Notes: a model not told the origin generated them from the sequence alone. A stretch of 59,399 nucleotides of DNA from an uncultured Porphyromonadaceae bacterium (GCA_900555715.1 USMC01000012.1:1-59399); one strand, 5' to 3'. Numbered from the stretch's first letter, positions 16,211-26,156 are shown. Numbers and translations are program-made.

Positions 16211-17863
16211 TTAGTTGCTGCCGCTGCCGGCGCTGATCTGGCTGGCATAGCATTCCGACGGGTCAGGATTGTTCTTACCCTGAAGAGCGGGGTTGCCGTC
16301 AGCCTCCTGACGGACGATGCACAGGTTCATCCATGCCGGGCGGACAGTTGAGTTGAAGGCGCATTCGTTGTAGAAGTTAGTGCCTTCGTAGCGACGGGTA
16401 ACGGGATAGTTGAGACGCTTGATGTCGAAGAAAGACTGACCTTCGAGGAAGAACTCAACCCGCTTCTGAAGAATGATTTCAGCTACGACCTGATCTTTGT
16501 CGGATGCCGTGACAGAATAGTTGGGGTTGCGGTAACGCTTCATGAAGCTTTCGATGAGGCTCTTGCCTTCGGCAGGATTGGCATGCGCGGCACACTCGGC
16601 TTCGATGAAATACATTTCCTCGACACGCATTGTCGGAACACCGACAGCGCAGCCGACTGTAGGATCCTGCATTTCGCCCTGACCGGGACGGATCTTGAGC
16701 GAAGCATACGGAGGCAGGGTGATAGGACCGTTGTCGGATACCATGCCGGACTTATTGAGCCATTTCTCCTTTCCGGCCAGCGGATGACCTTCGGGAGCCA
16801 CGAAGCAGAGCTTGCGGCAGTCATTGTTGTCGATGGCGTCATAAAGGTTTTTGTCGATCATCTGATAAGAACCAGCTGCGGAGTAGCCTGCAACGAATTC
16901 GTTGGAAGCCCAAGATGTCCAGTTGACGATACCGGTAAGAACGGCGCCATCCTCCTGCACATACTGCTGACCCCACATCCATGAATGCGAGCTCAGGTCG
17001 TTGAAACCTTTGACAGGGTCGGTCCATTCGTCGGGCGTGAGAGGCGTGCAACCCGATGTGTCGATAGCCTTACGGGCATATTCGCGTGCCTTAGTGTAGT
17101 CCTCATTCCACATATACAGACGCGCCTTCAGACCGTAGATACATGCGAGGTCGGGCATGACCTTGCTGGCGCGTGCCTCGGCGCCGATGTATTTTTCGGC
17201 TTCATCGAGATCGCTGAGAATGAACTCGAACATTTCATCATGCGTTGCACGCGGGTTGTTGCGCGCCTGTGCTTCGTCGATACCTTCTTTTACGATAGGC
17301 ACTGTAAGACCGGTAACATCGTTGCCGTCTTTGTTGACTGCGGAAGTTCCGTCGGTGGGCAGATACTCGTACATACGGGCAAGATCGAGATATGCCAGAG
17401 CGCGGAAACCGTAAGCCTCGCCGAGGAGCATTTTCTCATGTGCCGACTCGGTATCCTTGTTGATAACGCCGAGAGTCTCGTTTGCTGTCTGAATAAGCTT
17501 GTAGTAGTACCACCAGACAACCTGTGAAAATACATATTCCTCACCCAGACGGGTGTTCTCATACCAGTTGGCAAAGTGGTTGTAACCGCTGGAGACAACG
17601 GGTTTATCACCGGTGAGGACATCGCGAATCATCATCATCGACGGATAACCGAAATCAAAATGCCATTCGCCTGGAATAACGAAAATAGTATTCATATACG
17701 CCGGCATACCTTGCGCGAATGCGTCGGCATTGCCGGGCACCGTCATAATCTGATCGGTCGACACAACAGATCCCGTCGGAACGGTTTCCTCGATACACCC
17801 GGTAAGCGCAACCGAAGGAAGGACAACGGCAGCGGCAAGAAGGGATTTATATATCTTGTTCAT
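16211..17863 (-). CDS. SusD/RagB-family nutrient-binding lipoprotein
   Basis: 550 residues. The lipobox LTGC puts the lipidated Cys at residue 23. SusD proteins form the hinged lid over a SusC barrel and bind the substrate outside the cell. Family features are the tetratricopeptide-like helices (MLLGEAYGFRALAYLDLARMYEYLPTD split over about 145-170), the ARNNPRATHDEMFEFILSDLDEAE segment (about 205-230) and the C-terminal IILQKRVEFFLEGQSFFDIKRL. It lies 17 bp downstream of susC and is surely cotranscribed. The ligand is not predictable. Confidence 0.96.
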   Translation of the reverse strand: MNKIYKSLLAAAVVLPSVALTGCIEETVPTGSVVSTDQIMTVPGNADAFAQGMPAYMNTIFVIPGEWHFDFGYPSMMMIRDVLTGDKPVVSSGYNHFANWYENTRLGEEYVFSQVVWWYYYKLIQTANETLGVINKDTESAHEKMLLGEAYGFRALAYLDLARMYEYLPTDGTSAVNKDGNDVTGLTVPIVKEGIDEAQARNNPRATHDEMFEFILSDLDEAEKYIGAEARASKVMPDLACIYGLKARLYMWNEDYTKAREYARKAIDTSGCTPLTPDEWTDPVKGFNDLSSHSWMWGQQYVQEDGAVLTGIVNWTSWASNEFVAGYSAAGSYQMIDKNLYDAIDNNDCRKLCFVAPEGHPLAGKEKWLNKSGMVSDNGPITLPPYASLKIRPGQGEMQDPTVGCAVGVPTMRVEEMYFIEAECAAHANPAEGKSLIESFMKRYRNPNYSVTASDKDQVVAEIILQKRVEFFLEGQSFFDIKRLNYPVTRRYEGTNFYNECAFNSTVRPAWMNLCIVRQEADGNPALQGKNNPDPSECYASQISAGSGSN

Positions 17864-17880
17864 TGTTGTATATGCTAATT

Positions 17881-20800
17881 TTAGAATGTTACAGAAAGAC
17901 CGCCGGACAAGGTGCGGATTGGTGAGTACATCGAATTGGAGCTGGCACCTGTAAACGACTGGCGGGTGTCGAGACCCTGACGCTTAGTCCAGTACCAGAT
18001 ATTGTCGGCGTTGAAGTAGAGGCGTGCGCTCTTGAGATAGAGCTTGTGGCACCAGTTGTCGGGGACATTAAATCCGAAAACGATATTCGAAAGGCTCAGG
18101 TATGAGGCATCCACAAGGAAACGGTCGGAAGAAGCGGAAGTATAAGTGTCGCCGTACTGGAAGCGGGGGATGTTTGTATTCGGGTTTTCGGGAGTCCACG
18201 AATTGAGGATGTCGGCATGATAGTTGCCGCCTCGACCGTTAGAAACAGGTGATCCCATAAGATTTGCATAACCGCTGTCAAGAGTCTTACCGCCGATAGC
18301 ATAGTTGAAGTTGATGGAGAAGTCGAACATCTTGTAGCGGAGCGATGTTCCGAAACCGCCGTAGACCGGGGGAAGTGCGGAACCGCAGAGGTACTGCGTC
18401 GCGTTAGAGTATTTCTTTGTCGTGGTATGCTCATAATCGACGATCTTGGAATTAGGATCATCCGGATTCTCGTATATGGGTTTTTCCCAATACCACATCG
18501 ACTGACCGTCCTCGGGGTCTACGCCGGCATATTTGGGCAGATAGAAAGTAAATGCCGACTGTCCTTCGGTGTAGAAGTAGGTGCCGCTTGAATAACCGCG
18601 CTCACCTGTGGGGATTTTTGTGGTCTTGCGTTCTTCGGGGAGCTTGGTAATCTTATTCTTATACCAGGTAAAGTTGGCGTCGACGTTCCATTCGAAGTCG
18701 CGGTTCTTGAACACTGTTCCATGGAGCTCAACCTCAATGCCTTTGTTCTCCATGTCACCGACGTTGGCATAGTAGCCGCTCCAGCCCATCGACGGCGGGA
18801 GGGGGAAGTAGAAGAGCATGTCGGACGTCTTGCGGACGAAACCTTCGACACTACCGGAGAGGCGGTTGTCGAGAACACCGAATTCGAAACCGGCGTTGAA
18901 GTTGTCGTTGGTTTCCCAGGTGATGTTCTCATTACCCATAAGGTTGGGAACGAGCGAAGCGACACCGTTGTTGTTTGCTATGCCGTAAGTGTTCATATAG
19001 AGATAGCTTGACGGAAGATTGTCGTTACCCTGCGAGCCGTAAGAAAGCTTGAGCTTGAGCATGTCGATCCATGTCGTCGTCTCCATAAAAGATTCGTCGC
19101 TGATGAGCCATGCAGCGGAAGCCGACCAGAAGCTGCCCCAGCGGTGCTTGGGATGGAAGCGGCTGGAAGCGTCGCGACGATAGGAAAGATTTGCGAAGTA
19201 GCGGTCGGAGTAGTCGTAGAGACCACGGAAGATCCAGCCTTCATTGTTGTAGTGCGAATAAGCGGAACCGGTGCTGTACACATTGATATATCCGCCAAGT
19301 TCGCTGGCATCGGGAAGGAAGAGACCCTGTTTTGTACCGCTGACATTATTGGTGGTGCGCTTGTAGTATTCATGTGCTGCGAGAGCTGACACGCTGTGAT
19401 CTCCGTAGTCGTGGCTCCAGTTGACAATCTGCTGGAGAGTATAGGAAACCGCACGATATCCGGACTTAGTGAGAGAGCCGTCCACCGACGCCTGTCCGCC
19501 GTAATACGGGTTGCTGTAAGCTGTGCCCGTACGTGTGAACACTTCGACAACGTTGTTGGTCGTGAAAGTGAAGTTGTAGGGGAGCTTTATGTCTATGCTG
19601 GCGTCGCCTGTGAAAGAGTCACCTGCTGTCTTCGCCCAGTCGAGCTCACCGGTGGCGATAGCGTTCGAAAGACCGAATATGGGACGGCTGAGACCTGCGT
19701 TGAGACCGCCGCCGAAGTCATACATCGTGATACCGTTGCTATCCTTCATAATGTTTCCCTGTCCGTCGCGGATGTAGAGAGGATAGATAGGAGCGATACC
19801 CACAACAGCAGCGAATGGGTTAGCGGTAGAACCACTTTCACCTTCCTCGTCGCCGTACGATTCGATATCGTAATGGCTGTAGCGTGCGCCGGCGCTTATC
19901 TTGAGCCATGACTTAGCTTCTGTTGTGGCGCGCAGATTGGCGTTGATACGCTTGAAGCCCGACTGTGGTGTGATACCGTCGTTGTCGAGATAGCCGAGAG
20001 AGAAGTAGAACTGGTTCTGGTCGGTACCTTTGCTTATGGAGAGGTTATACTCCTGACGGAGCGAATTGTGGTATGCGGCATCTACCCATTTGTCGGGCTG
20101 GAGCCAGTACTCGGCGCCGTTGTAGCTCACCTTGCGACCGAGAGTTGCGTTAGGGTTGAGCTTGCCGTTAAGACCGATAAGGGTCTGACCATTGGGTACG
20201 GTGTAGACATTGTAGCCCAGACCATACTCGCCGTCGAAGAGGTTGTTGTTCGCCCAGGCGCTCGAAGAAGCATGGTTCATGCCGCTGTCCTTGGCGTAGT
20301 TGTAGAGACTCTTATAGTATGTCTCATAGTACATGGCGGGGTTCTTGATGTAGTCGTAGTCCTGCTGTGCGCGGCTGTTGGAGCCGAGCTTGATGTCGAG
20401 GCTGATGGTAGCTTCGCCGGCCTTGGCACGCTTGGTCGTGATAAGGATGACACCGTTAGCACCACGGGCACCGTAGAGGGCTGCCGAAGCAGCGTCCTTG
20501 AGGACTGTCATAGACTCGATATCGTTGGTATTGATAGTCTGCATCGCGCCGGAGAATGGCGTACCGTCGAGAATGATGAGCGGTGACGTTCCGGCGGAGA
20601 GCGATGTGATACCGCGGACGTTGATGCTGGGGTCGTCGGAACCGGGAGCACCCGACGAGTTTGCCATCTGAACGCCGGCAACTTTACCCTTGATGGCATT
20701 AAGAGGGTTGGAAACCTGTGAATTTTCGATCTCTGCTGATGATACGACGGCAGCCGAGCCGGTGAAGGCTGCGCGGGTAGACTTACCGTAAGCAACGGTA

Positions 20801-21111
20801 ATGACCTCGTTGAGGAGGTTCGATTCGGTGTGCAGACGAATCAGCATGTCGCCTGTGGAAACCTTCACTTCCTGAGTTTTAAATCCCACATAGGAGATCT
20901 TCAGGTGTGTCACCGATTCAGGAATTTTTAAGGAAAAATGGCCGTCGACATCGGTAGCGACACCGACGCCCGCTCCTGCCGAGACAGACACGCCGATGAG
21001 CGGCTCGTCGTTTTCGGCATCCACGACAGTTCCTTGAACCGTACGCGTCTGGGCCGACGCACACAAGCTCAGTGTCATAACTGTCAGAAGTAATAGAAAC
21101 AGCTTTTTCAT
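17881..21111 (-). CDS. SusC/RagA-family TonB-linked outer-membrane transporter
   Basis: 1076 residues, near the usual SusC length. It has a signal peptide (1-20), then a CarboxypepD_reg-like domain (VQGTVVDAENDEPLIGVSVS through about 100), a plug domain with the family signature GVILITTKRAKAGE, and a beta-barrel ending in Phe (SGGLSVTF). No N-terminal STN signalling domain is present, so control by an anti-sigma/ECF pair through this protein is not expected. It imports large substrates with its SusD partner, energised by TonB. It is first in a three-gene operon with its -7 box at 21215-21223. Confidence 0.97.
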   Translation of the reverse strand: MKKLFLLLLTVMTLSLCASAQTRTVQGTVVDAENDEPLIGVSVSAGAGVGVATDVDGHFSLKIPESVTHLKISYVGFKTQEVKVSTGDMLIRLHTESNLLNEVITVAYGKSTRAAFTGSAAVVSSAEIENSQVSNPLNAIKGKVAGVQMANSSGAPGSDDPSINVRGITSLSAGTSPLIILDGTPFSGAMQTINTNDIESMTVLKDAASAALYGARGANGVILITTKRAKAGEATISLDIKLGSNSRAQQDYDYIKNPAMYYETYYKSLYNYAKDSGMNHASSSAWANNNLFDGEYGLGYNVYTVPNGQTLIGLNGKLNPNATLGRKVSYNGAEYWLQPDKWVDAAYHNSLRQEYNLSISKGTDQNQFYFSLGYLDNDGITPQSGFKRINANLRATTEAKSWLKISAGARYSHYDIESYGDEEGESGSTANPFAAVVGIAPIYPLYIRDGQGNIMKDSNGITMYDFGGGLNAGLSRPIFGLSNAIATGELDWAKTAGDSFTGDASIDIKLPYNFTFTTNNVVEVFTRTGTAYSNPYYGGQASVDGSLTKSGYRAVSYTLQQIVNWSHDYGDHSVSALAAHEYYKRTTNNVSGTKQGLFLPDASELGGYINVYSTGSAYSHYNNEGWIFRGLYDYSDRYFANLSYRRDASSRFHPKHRWGSFWSASAAWLISDESFMETTTWIDMLKLKLSYGSQGNDNLPSSYLYMNTYGIANNNGVASLVPNLMGNENITWETNDNFNAGFEFGVLDNRLSGSVEGFVRKTSDMLFYFPLPPSMGWSGYYANVGDMENKGIEVELHGTVFKNRDFEWNVDANFTWYKNKITKLPEERKTTKIPTGERGYSSGTYFYTEGQSAFTFYLPKYAGVDPEDGQSMWYWEKPIYENPDDPNSKIVDYEHTTTKKYSNATQYLCGSALPPVYGGFGTSLRYKMFDFSINFNYAIGGKTLDSGYANLMGSPVSNGRGGNYHADILNSWTPENPNTNIPRFQYGDTYTSASSDRFLVDASYLSLSNIVFGFNVPDNWCHKLYLKSARLYFNADNIWYWTKRQGLDTRQSFTGASSNSMYSPIRTLSGGLSVTF

Positions 21112-21214
21112 ACTTAGAAAAAATTAGACATAAATTGTTATCGAATTGTCTGTATAAATGATTGTTGTGCTCATGATGAAGTACACGAAAGCATCCGCCT
21201 TGTCGGTAGATTGC

Positions 21215-21223
21215 GCAAAGTTA
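21215..21223 (-). promoter_or_regulatory. -7 box for the susC operon
   Basis: On the minus strand TAACTTTGC reads from 21223 to 21215, an exact -7 match about 104 bp before susC. No TTTG box is found at the right distance, which could mean activator dependence. The rest of 21112-21349 is AT-rich with no further feature seen. Confidence 0.65.
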
Positions 21224-21349
21224 CTACAAATATTTGGTAAAAGCGTGCATTTGGAAAGAAAAAAGTCATGTTTTAACAAATTGCGCTAAAAAAACGCAAG
21301 CAAAAGCATCCATCCGTCTCCGGATTACTCATCACCTAAGTTGTCATTT

Positions 21350-23479
21350 TCAAAGGCACTTCCGCTCTTTGCCGACAGTTGAGCCGGCGGTTTTGTCCCA
21401 GTAGGAGGTGTTCATCTCCATGAGTGCCTGCGTGGTGACAATCCAGCTCTGAATCCATCCTGTCAGGGTACACTGCGCGCCCCAGCCGGCATCGGCGTCG
21501 GAGGCCCAGAAGTCCCAGTTGTCGTAGTTGAAAGCGCGGAACCAGGCGCCGTCGACATTGCGCACCTTGTCGCTGCTTACCTGAATGCGTGTAAGGAAAC
21601 CGGACAGTTTCTCCGCTGCTGCCGCCATCTGTGCGTCGCCGGTGGCGTGAGCGGCCTCATTGAGCCCGAAGAAGGCGAAGTTGCACGTATAGAGCATGTC
21701 GGCGACAGGGTCGCCGTTTTCAAAAATCAGCGGCGATTCTTCTGTGCCGTAAGCCTCGTTGGAGCGCACACGACCGAACATTCCCTTCGCCGGATCGCCG
21801 AGCTCTTCGCGGACAGCGCCGCATTCAACCTGATTCCTGAGGAATTCCGAAACCATCCTGTCGAGCCAAGCGCGATGCTCGCCGGTGGGAGCGACGCGGA
21901 AGAGCCATGCCAGCGGAAGAATCATGCGTGCCTTCTCCTGCTGTATGCCGTTTGTCCATCCCCAGCCGTCGGGATATGCCTCCATGGTGCGCCGGATGCC
22001 TTCTTCGGACATCTTCAGCAAGGACTCATCGCCTGTCTGGCGGTAGAGCCAGAGGTAGCATGCCCACATCCACGACTCAAAATGGGGATGGGGATTGACA
22101 AGCTCGCGGTTCTGATAGAAGGCGAGTCCGTTTTTCTGAATATCCTGGTCCTCGAGGCGCTCCGACCGGAAGCCGAAACGTCCCGTCGTGCGGTAGTTCG
22201 CCATGATAGCCTCGACAAGCTTCTGATTCCACCTGTCACTGCCGAGGATATCCGCAGCCATTATCATTCCGAGGATAGAACGGGCGTTGTCGTCGCCGTA
22301 GTAGACATGTTTGTGCGTCTGCGCCCAGCCGAGCAGCCCGTATGTGGGACTCGAGGGGTCGTTGCGCGGACCGTCGCGGAACTCGTCGAAGGAATAGTCG
22401 ACAAGATTTGCGGATATTTCCTTATATCTGTCGTTCCCGAGCAGCTCGCCGGCGACAGCGAATGTCATGGAAGCTTCGCCCTGCACGTCGTCGCGCATCC
22501 AGTAGCGGTAGCCCTGTCGTCCGTCGGCGCCGATGCCCGAAGTGTGTCCTTCGAGTATGCCGAGTGTGCCGTCGCCGTCGGTGGCGTCGTCGGGCAGCGA
22601 GGGACCGACAGGCATAAGCCCGTCGCCCTGATATTTATCGAGCCAACCGGCTTTCCACGACGGGTCGACGAGGAAATGTCCGTTGAAAAACCATTGCACG
22701 CCTTTTTCGACAGAAGCGCGGCGGGCTGCTTCGGGGAGCGGCTCGTCTTTACCATAGGAAGGACGGACGTCGGACGTCCATGCCGAAAATGCCACAGGAT
22801 GACCCAAAAGATCGCCGATGACAGTTTCCCAGAACGATTTCCAACGGCGCTCGGGGACGAAACGCTGCCGGGCGAAATTGCTCAGACGCGAAGTGCTCAC
22901 CCACAGGTTTTCGGAAGGTTTATATACGAGCGGATGCACTTCGGTTCCTTCCAGACCGTAATATGCGCTGTTAAAACCGGCAACCTTGGCAATCACCATC
23001 AGCGGGTCAGCGGCATTTTCGGCTATATATCCGGCGCGGTTGACCGAAAGGATATCCATCGGGCGCAGCTCGGGACTCAGACTGTCGACGACAACCACAC
23101 GCTCGAATTCTATTGTCCGCGGCACGGGAAGCGTGTCGGCGAGGGTGGCATAGTCGGCGAACACGCGCAGTTTCTTGTCTTTTATCAGGCTGAGCTGGCT
23201 CTTGCTGAGATGCAGCGGCGTTTCGGGATAGCCTTCGGAGAGGAGGAGCACGGCGGCGCCTTCCGGCGCTTCGTCGAGCAGCGACGGCACATCGGCGGCA
23301 GTGGCTATGCTGAAACCTTCGGCAGCAAGAAGAGCGGACAGGTCGTTGTCGGAACCTCCGTATATATATAATGTGTCCCTGCTGCCGCATGAGCATACGC
23401 AGCAAAGAGCAAGACATGCAACTGTCAGTTTCGCAAGGGCGGCAAAAAGCCTGTCGACAAGGGATGATTTATTCTTCAT
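21350..23479 (-). CDS. lipoprotein with glycosidase-like alpha/alpha-barrel region, unassigned family
   Basis: 709 residues from the ATG at 23479 (MKNKSSLVDR); the 26 codons before it run into the promoter region. A hydrophobic signal with a cysteine-rich lipobox (CCVCSCGS) suggests a lipoprotein. Residues about 30-150 resemble a Rossmann or amidotransferase-like fold (VLLLSEGYP). Residues about 250-690 are helical with repeated Trp, Tyr and His clusters, such as HPHFESWMWACYLWLYRQ and DGWGWTNGIQQEK. That pattern is typical of six-hairpin (alpha/alpha) glycosidases, lyases and epimerases. Catalytic residues cannot be assigned. It sits upstream of susC on the same strand, so it may serve the same substrate. 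Confidence 0.65.
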   Translation of the reverse strand: MKNKSSLVDRLFAALAKLTVACLALCCVCSCGSRDTLYIYGGSDNDLSALLAAEGFSIATAADVPSLLDEAPEGAAVLLLSEGYPETPLHLSKSQLSLIKDKKLRVFADYATLADTLPVPRTIEFERVVVVDSLSPELRPMDILSVNRAGYIAENAADPLMVIAKVAGFNSAYYGLEGTEVHPLVYKPSENLWVSTSRLSNFARQRFVPERRWKSFWETVIGDLLGHPVAFSAWTSDVRPSYGKDEPLPEAARRASVEKGVQWFFNGHFLVDPSWKAGWLDKYQGDGLMPVGPSLPDDATDGDGTLGILEGHTSGIGADGRQGYRYWMRDDVQGEASMTFAVAGELLGNDRYKEISANLVDYSFDEFRDGPRNDPSSPTYGLLGWAQTHKHVYYGDDNARSILGMIMAADILGSDRWNQKLVEAIMANYRTTGRFGFRSERLEDQDIQKNGLAFYQNRELVNPHPHFESWMWACYLWLYRQTGDESLLKMSEEGIRRTMEAYPDGWGWTNGIQQEKARMILPLAWLFRVAPTGEHRAWLDRMVSEFLRNQVECGAVREELGDPAKGMFGRVRSNEAYGTEESPLIFENGDPVADMLYTCNFAFFGLNEAAHATGDAQMAAAAEKLSGFLTRIQVSSDKVRNVDGAWFRAFNYDNWDFWASDADAGWGAQCTLTGWIQSWIVTTQALMEMNTSYWDKTAGSTVGKERKCL

Positions 23480-23504
23480 GGCATGACAATCTGTGTTTGT
23501 TCCG

Positions 23505-23537
23505 CAAAAGTAGTAAAAAAATCCGTAGCGCGACAAA
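23505..23537 (-). promoter_or_regulatory. promoter for the 21350-23479 gene
   Basis: On the minus strand TTTG (23537-23534), 21 nt, then TACTTTTG (23512-23505). The spacing is one base longer than usual. The predicted start lies about 20 nt before the ATG at 23479, which supports that start codon. Confidence 0.65.
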
Positions 23538-23592
23538 AACGGCGACAGCCCGCGCATCCGGGAGTATATTTTCGCATAAAACTTATTTTTGC

Positions 23593-23778
23593 ATGGAAAA
23601 AACAGACAGACGGCTCAAGAATTTCATCAGCATCATGCTCTCCATTGTGGGTGCGGGACTTCTCATCGCAGGCTTCGCCGTCAACCCGGAAGGGCAGATA
23701 GATTCGAGCGTTCTCGTTGCCTTCGGAGAATGCTTCGGTGTTGTGGGTGCTATTTTCGGTTTTGATATGCGGCGTTAA
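23593..23778 (+). CDS. small two-helix membrane protein (61 residues)
   Basis: It starts at the ATG at 23593. A charged N-terminus (MEKTDRRLKN) is followed by a first hydrophobic helix (about 11-31), a short loop NPEGQIDSS and a second helix (about 39-58), ending DMRR. I recall similar small, uncharacterised inner-membrane proteins in Bacteroidales with the motif pattern G-I/Q-I-D-x-x-V-L-x-A-F-G-E, which is conserved here (QIDSSVLVAFGECFG). Its stop codon overlaps that of the convergent GNAT gene by 4 bp. Function unknown. Confidence 0.7.
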   Translation: MEKTDRRLKNFISIMLSIVGAGLLIAGFAVNPEGQIDSSVLVAFGECFGVVGAIFGFDMRR

Positions 23779-24818
23779 TCCAGCATCAGCGCCATATAGG
23801 GGCGACGGGACGGAAGATCGAGAACATTTCCGATGCCTTCGCTGCTGAATATTGCGGCGGCGAAGGTATCGATGCTGCACTCGAGGTCGATATGCCCGCC
23901 GTAGGCGCATGGTCGGCGGCACTCACCGTCGCGGATAGTATATATACCGCTGTTTTCCGGCATGAGAGGGTCGGTAAGCCGCAGGGAGTAGTTCAGACCA
24001 GGGTGCGCGGAAGCTATGGCGGACAGTAAAGGCTCGGGATTGAGCACACGCGACATGCCGAAGGAGCGCAGAAAACATTTCTCACCGGACAGAGGCGGAC
24101 GCTCGACGGTGACCGACTTCTCGCCTATCCTGCTCCGCAGAACGGCAAGTGCACCGTCGGCGACAGCCGCATTGTCGGCAAGCAGACACTTCACCTTTGC
24201 AGCCCGTTCTCCGACGACGGCGAAAAGCATTGCCTCGGCGCCGTCGTGAGGATCGCGCACTGCGACGATATGCCCTCCTTCGAGGCGGTTGTCGGCGACG
24301 GCATGGCAGAAACAGGTTCTGTCGTGCACGACGCCGCAGCCGAATGATTTTTCAAGACGACTGAAGAGTTCGAATGTCGGTTCGACCTCAGCGACACTGC
24401 CGCCGGGGAATGTATGCAGCGACGTATAGCGCTCGCGGTCGATGTAGAACGTTGTGGCGAAGCCGAAGCGGTCGTAGAAAAAATAAAGCCTGTCTTCAGC
24501 AGGTATGAGGCAGCACAGCGCCGAGCCGCGTCCGCGTGCCTGCCGCAGGGCGTCGGCGATGAGCTTTCCGGCGACACCATGTTGCCGGGCTTCGGGACGC
24601 GTTGCCACACAACTCATATACTCCGACCGCACGAGCGCATTGTGGAACAGAAAACCGAAAGGCTGCATCATCAGGCATCCTGTCGCTTTGCCGGCGCCGT
24701 CGCGGCTGATGCTGATGCAGCAGCTGCTGTCGACAACTTCGTCGAAAAACCACCGGCGCCATTCCTCACTGTCGCCGAACACACATTTATATATATCCTG
24801 AAATTCCTTATTATTCAT
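23775..24818 (-). CDS. GNAT-family N-acetyltransferase, two-domain
   Basis: About 347 residues from the ATG at 24818 (MNNKEFQDIY). This start overlaps the end of the NADH dehydrogenase gene by 8 bp, indicating translational coupling; the longer frame from 24908 would overlap that gene by about 98 bp. The N-terminal half holds the acetyl-CoA-binding motif A pattern (SCVATRPEARQHGVAGKLI, residues about 70-88), followed by YDRFGF, the usual GNAT strand 5 area. The C-terminal half has a sterol-carrier-like beta-alpha pattern (LRLTDPLMPENSGIYTI), as in Eis-type acetyltransferases. Substrate unknown. Confidence 0.85.
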   Translation of the reverse strand: MNNKEFQDIYKCVFGDSEEWRRWFFDEVVDSSCCISISRDGAGKATGCLMMQPFGFLFHNALVRSEYMSCVATRPEARQHGVAGKLIADALRQARGRGSALCCLIPAEDRLYFFYDRFGFATTFYIDRERYTSLHTFPGGSVAEVEPTFELFSRLEKSFGCGVVHDRTCFCHAVADNRLEGGHIVAVRDPHDGAEAMLFAVVGERAAKVKCLLADNAAVADGALAVLRSRIGEKSVTVERPPLSGEKCFLRSFGMSRVLNPEPLLSAIASAHPGLNYSLRLTDPLMPENSGIYTIRDGECRRPCAYGGHIDLECSIDTFAAAIFSSEGIGNVLDLPSRRPYMALMLD

Positions 24819-26091
24819 CCCAGTAAGTTCTGAGGGGGTAACGGTCCGGACGGAAAAACAGCCGTAGTCCGCCGGAATAGGTACAATAATTCCATATCCA
24901 GTTGACAAGCACCACTGTGCGGTTGCGCATACCGAGGAGAGACATAAGATGCACTCCCAGCCATGCCAGCCACGCCAAGCGTCCGTTCAGATGGAGCTTA
25001 CCCATGTCGACAACGGCTCTGTTGCGCCCTATTGTCGCCATTGAGCCTTTGTCGCGGTATACGAAAGGCCGAGGCTCGGAGGGGTTGCTGAGGTTGCGGG
25101 CGAGCATACGCCCCATCTGTATCGCCACCTGCGCCACCTGCGGATGTCCGTGTGGGTATTGTCCGTTCGTCATCAGCGCGATGTCGCCGATGGCATACAC
25201 ATTGTCCATACCCTTGACGCGGCAGTACTCGTCCACTTCGAAGCGCGCTCCCCTGCCGGGGACTATCGCATTATCAGCTATTCTGAAAGGCACACCGGTG
25301 ACGCCGGCGGTCCAGATGACATTAAGAGTCTCCAACGACGTTCCGTCGGCAAATGCCAGCGTGCGTCCGTCGTAGCTTTTCACCACCGTGCCGAGCCTCA
25401 CTTCCACCATCAGCTGTGTAAGCCCCCTGAGAGCATCCTCGGACGAGCGCGGCCCCATGGCGCGCAACAGTGCATCGTTGCCTTCGACAAGAATGACACG
25501 CATCTCGTCGGGACTGATCTTAGGATATTCGCGCCGGATGACAAAACGTTTGAGCTCGCCGAGCGCTCCGGCGATCTCTACTCCCGCCGGACCGCCTCCG
25601 ACAACAACAAAAGTAAGCAGCCGGCTACGCTCGGCGGCATCGCGGCATAGCGAGGCGCGTTCGAGGCGATCGAGCACTTCGTTGCGTGTGCGGATAGCCT
25701 CCGTGGTGCTCTTGAGAGTGTAGACATGCTTCTGCAGATCGTCGATTCCGAAAAAATTGTTCGTAGTACCGGCTGCTATGACGAGGACATCATAATGCAC
25801 GGTCTCGTATTTAGTCGTAACGGTGCGCCGCGAGGTGTCTATGCTCTCGACAGTGCCTATATGGAAGCTGCATCCGCGGTATTTCCTGCCGAGAATCTCG
25901 CGGCGGAACGGAAAGGAAATGCTCGCGGGCTCCAGTCCCGATGACGCCACCTGATAGAACAGCGGCGGGAAGCTATGGTAGTTGTTTCTGTCGATAATAA
26001 CGACATGCCAGATGCTCTTGTCGAGCCTGTGCGCGAGGTTGAGACCGCCGAAGCCGCCTCCTATTATGACAATTGTCTTCTGTGGATTCAT
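24811..26091 (-). CDS. ndh: type II NADH:quinone oxidoreductase (NDH-2)
   Basis: About 426 residues from the ATG at 26091 (MNPQKTIVII). It oxidises NADH and reduces menaquinone at the inner membrane without pumping protons. FAD-binding GGGFGG lies at residues 11-16 and the second Rossmann motif VVGGGPAGVEIAGALGEL about 155-172. FAD-binding VYAIGDIA is present near 295. The quinone-site hallmark around HPQVAQVAIQMGR is visible. The C-terminus has amphipathic membrane-anchoring helices (LAWLAWLGVHLMSLLGM). It is followed by an overlapping GNAT gene. Confidence 0.93.
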   Translation of the reverse strand: MNPQKTIVIIGGGFGGLNLAHRLDKSIWHVVIIDRNNYHSFPPLFYQVASSGLEPASISFPFRREILGRKYRGCSFHIGTVESIDTSRRTVTTKYETVHYDVLVIAAGTTNNFFGIDDLQKHVYTLKSTTEAIRTRNEVLDRLERASLCRDAAERSRLLTFVVVGGGPAGVEIAGALGELKRFVIRREYPKISPDEMRVILVEGNDALLRAMGPRSSEDALRGLTQLMVEVRLGTVVKSYDGRTLAFADGTSLETLNVIWTAGVTGVPFRIADNAIVPGRGARFEVDEYCRVKGMDNVYAIGDIALMTNGQYPHGHPQVAQVAIQMGRMLARNLSNPSEPRPFVYRDKGSMATIGRNRAVVDMGKLHLNGRLAWLAWLGVHLMSLLGMRNRTVVLVNWIWNYCTYSGGLRLFFRPDRYPLRTYWDE

Positions 26092-26156
26092 ATCAATAGG
26101 GTTCAGCACAAAATAAACATGACGCGGGTCTAAAAAGTTCGTAGCGTCAAAAAGCT

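Noticed and set aside
21647..23371. 574-codon open frame on the plus strand opposite the 709-residue lipoprotein gene
   Set aside because: It is a mirror of the GC-rich codon pattern of the opposite gene. It has no signal, domain or promoter, and the minus-strand frame has a lipobox, promoter and fitting start.
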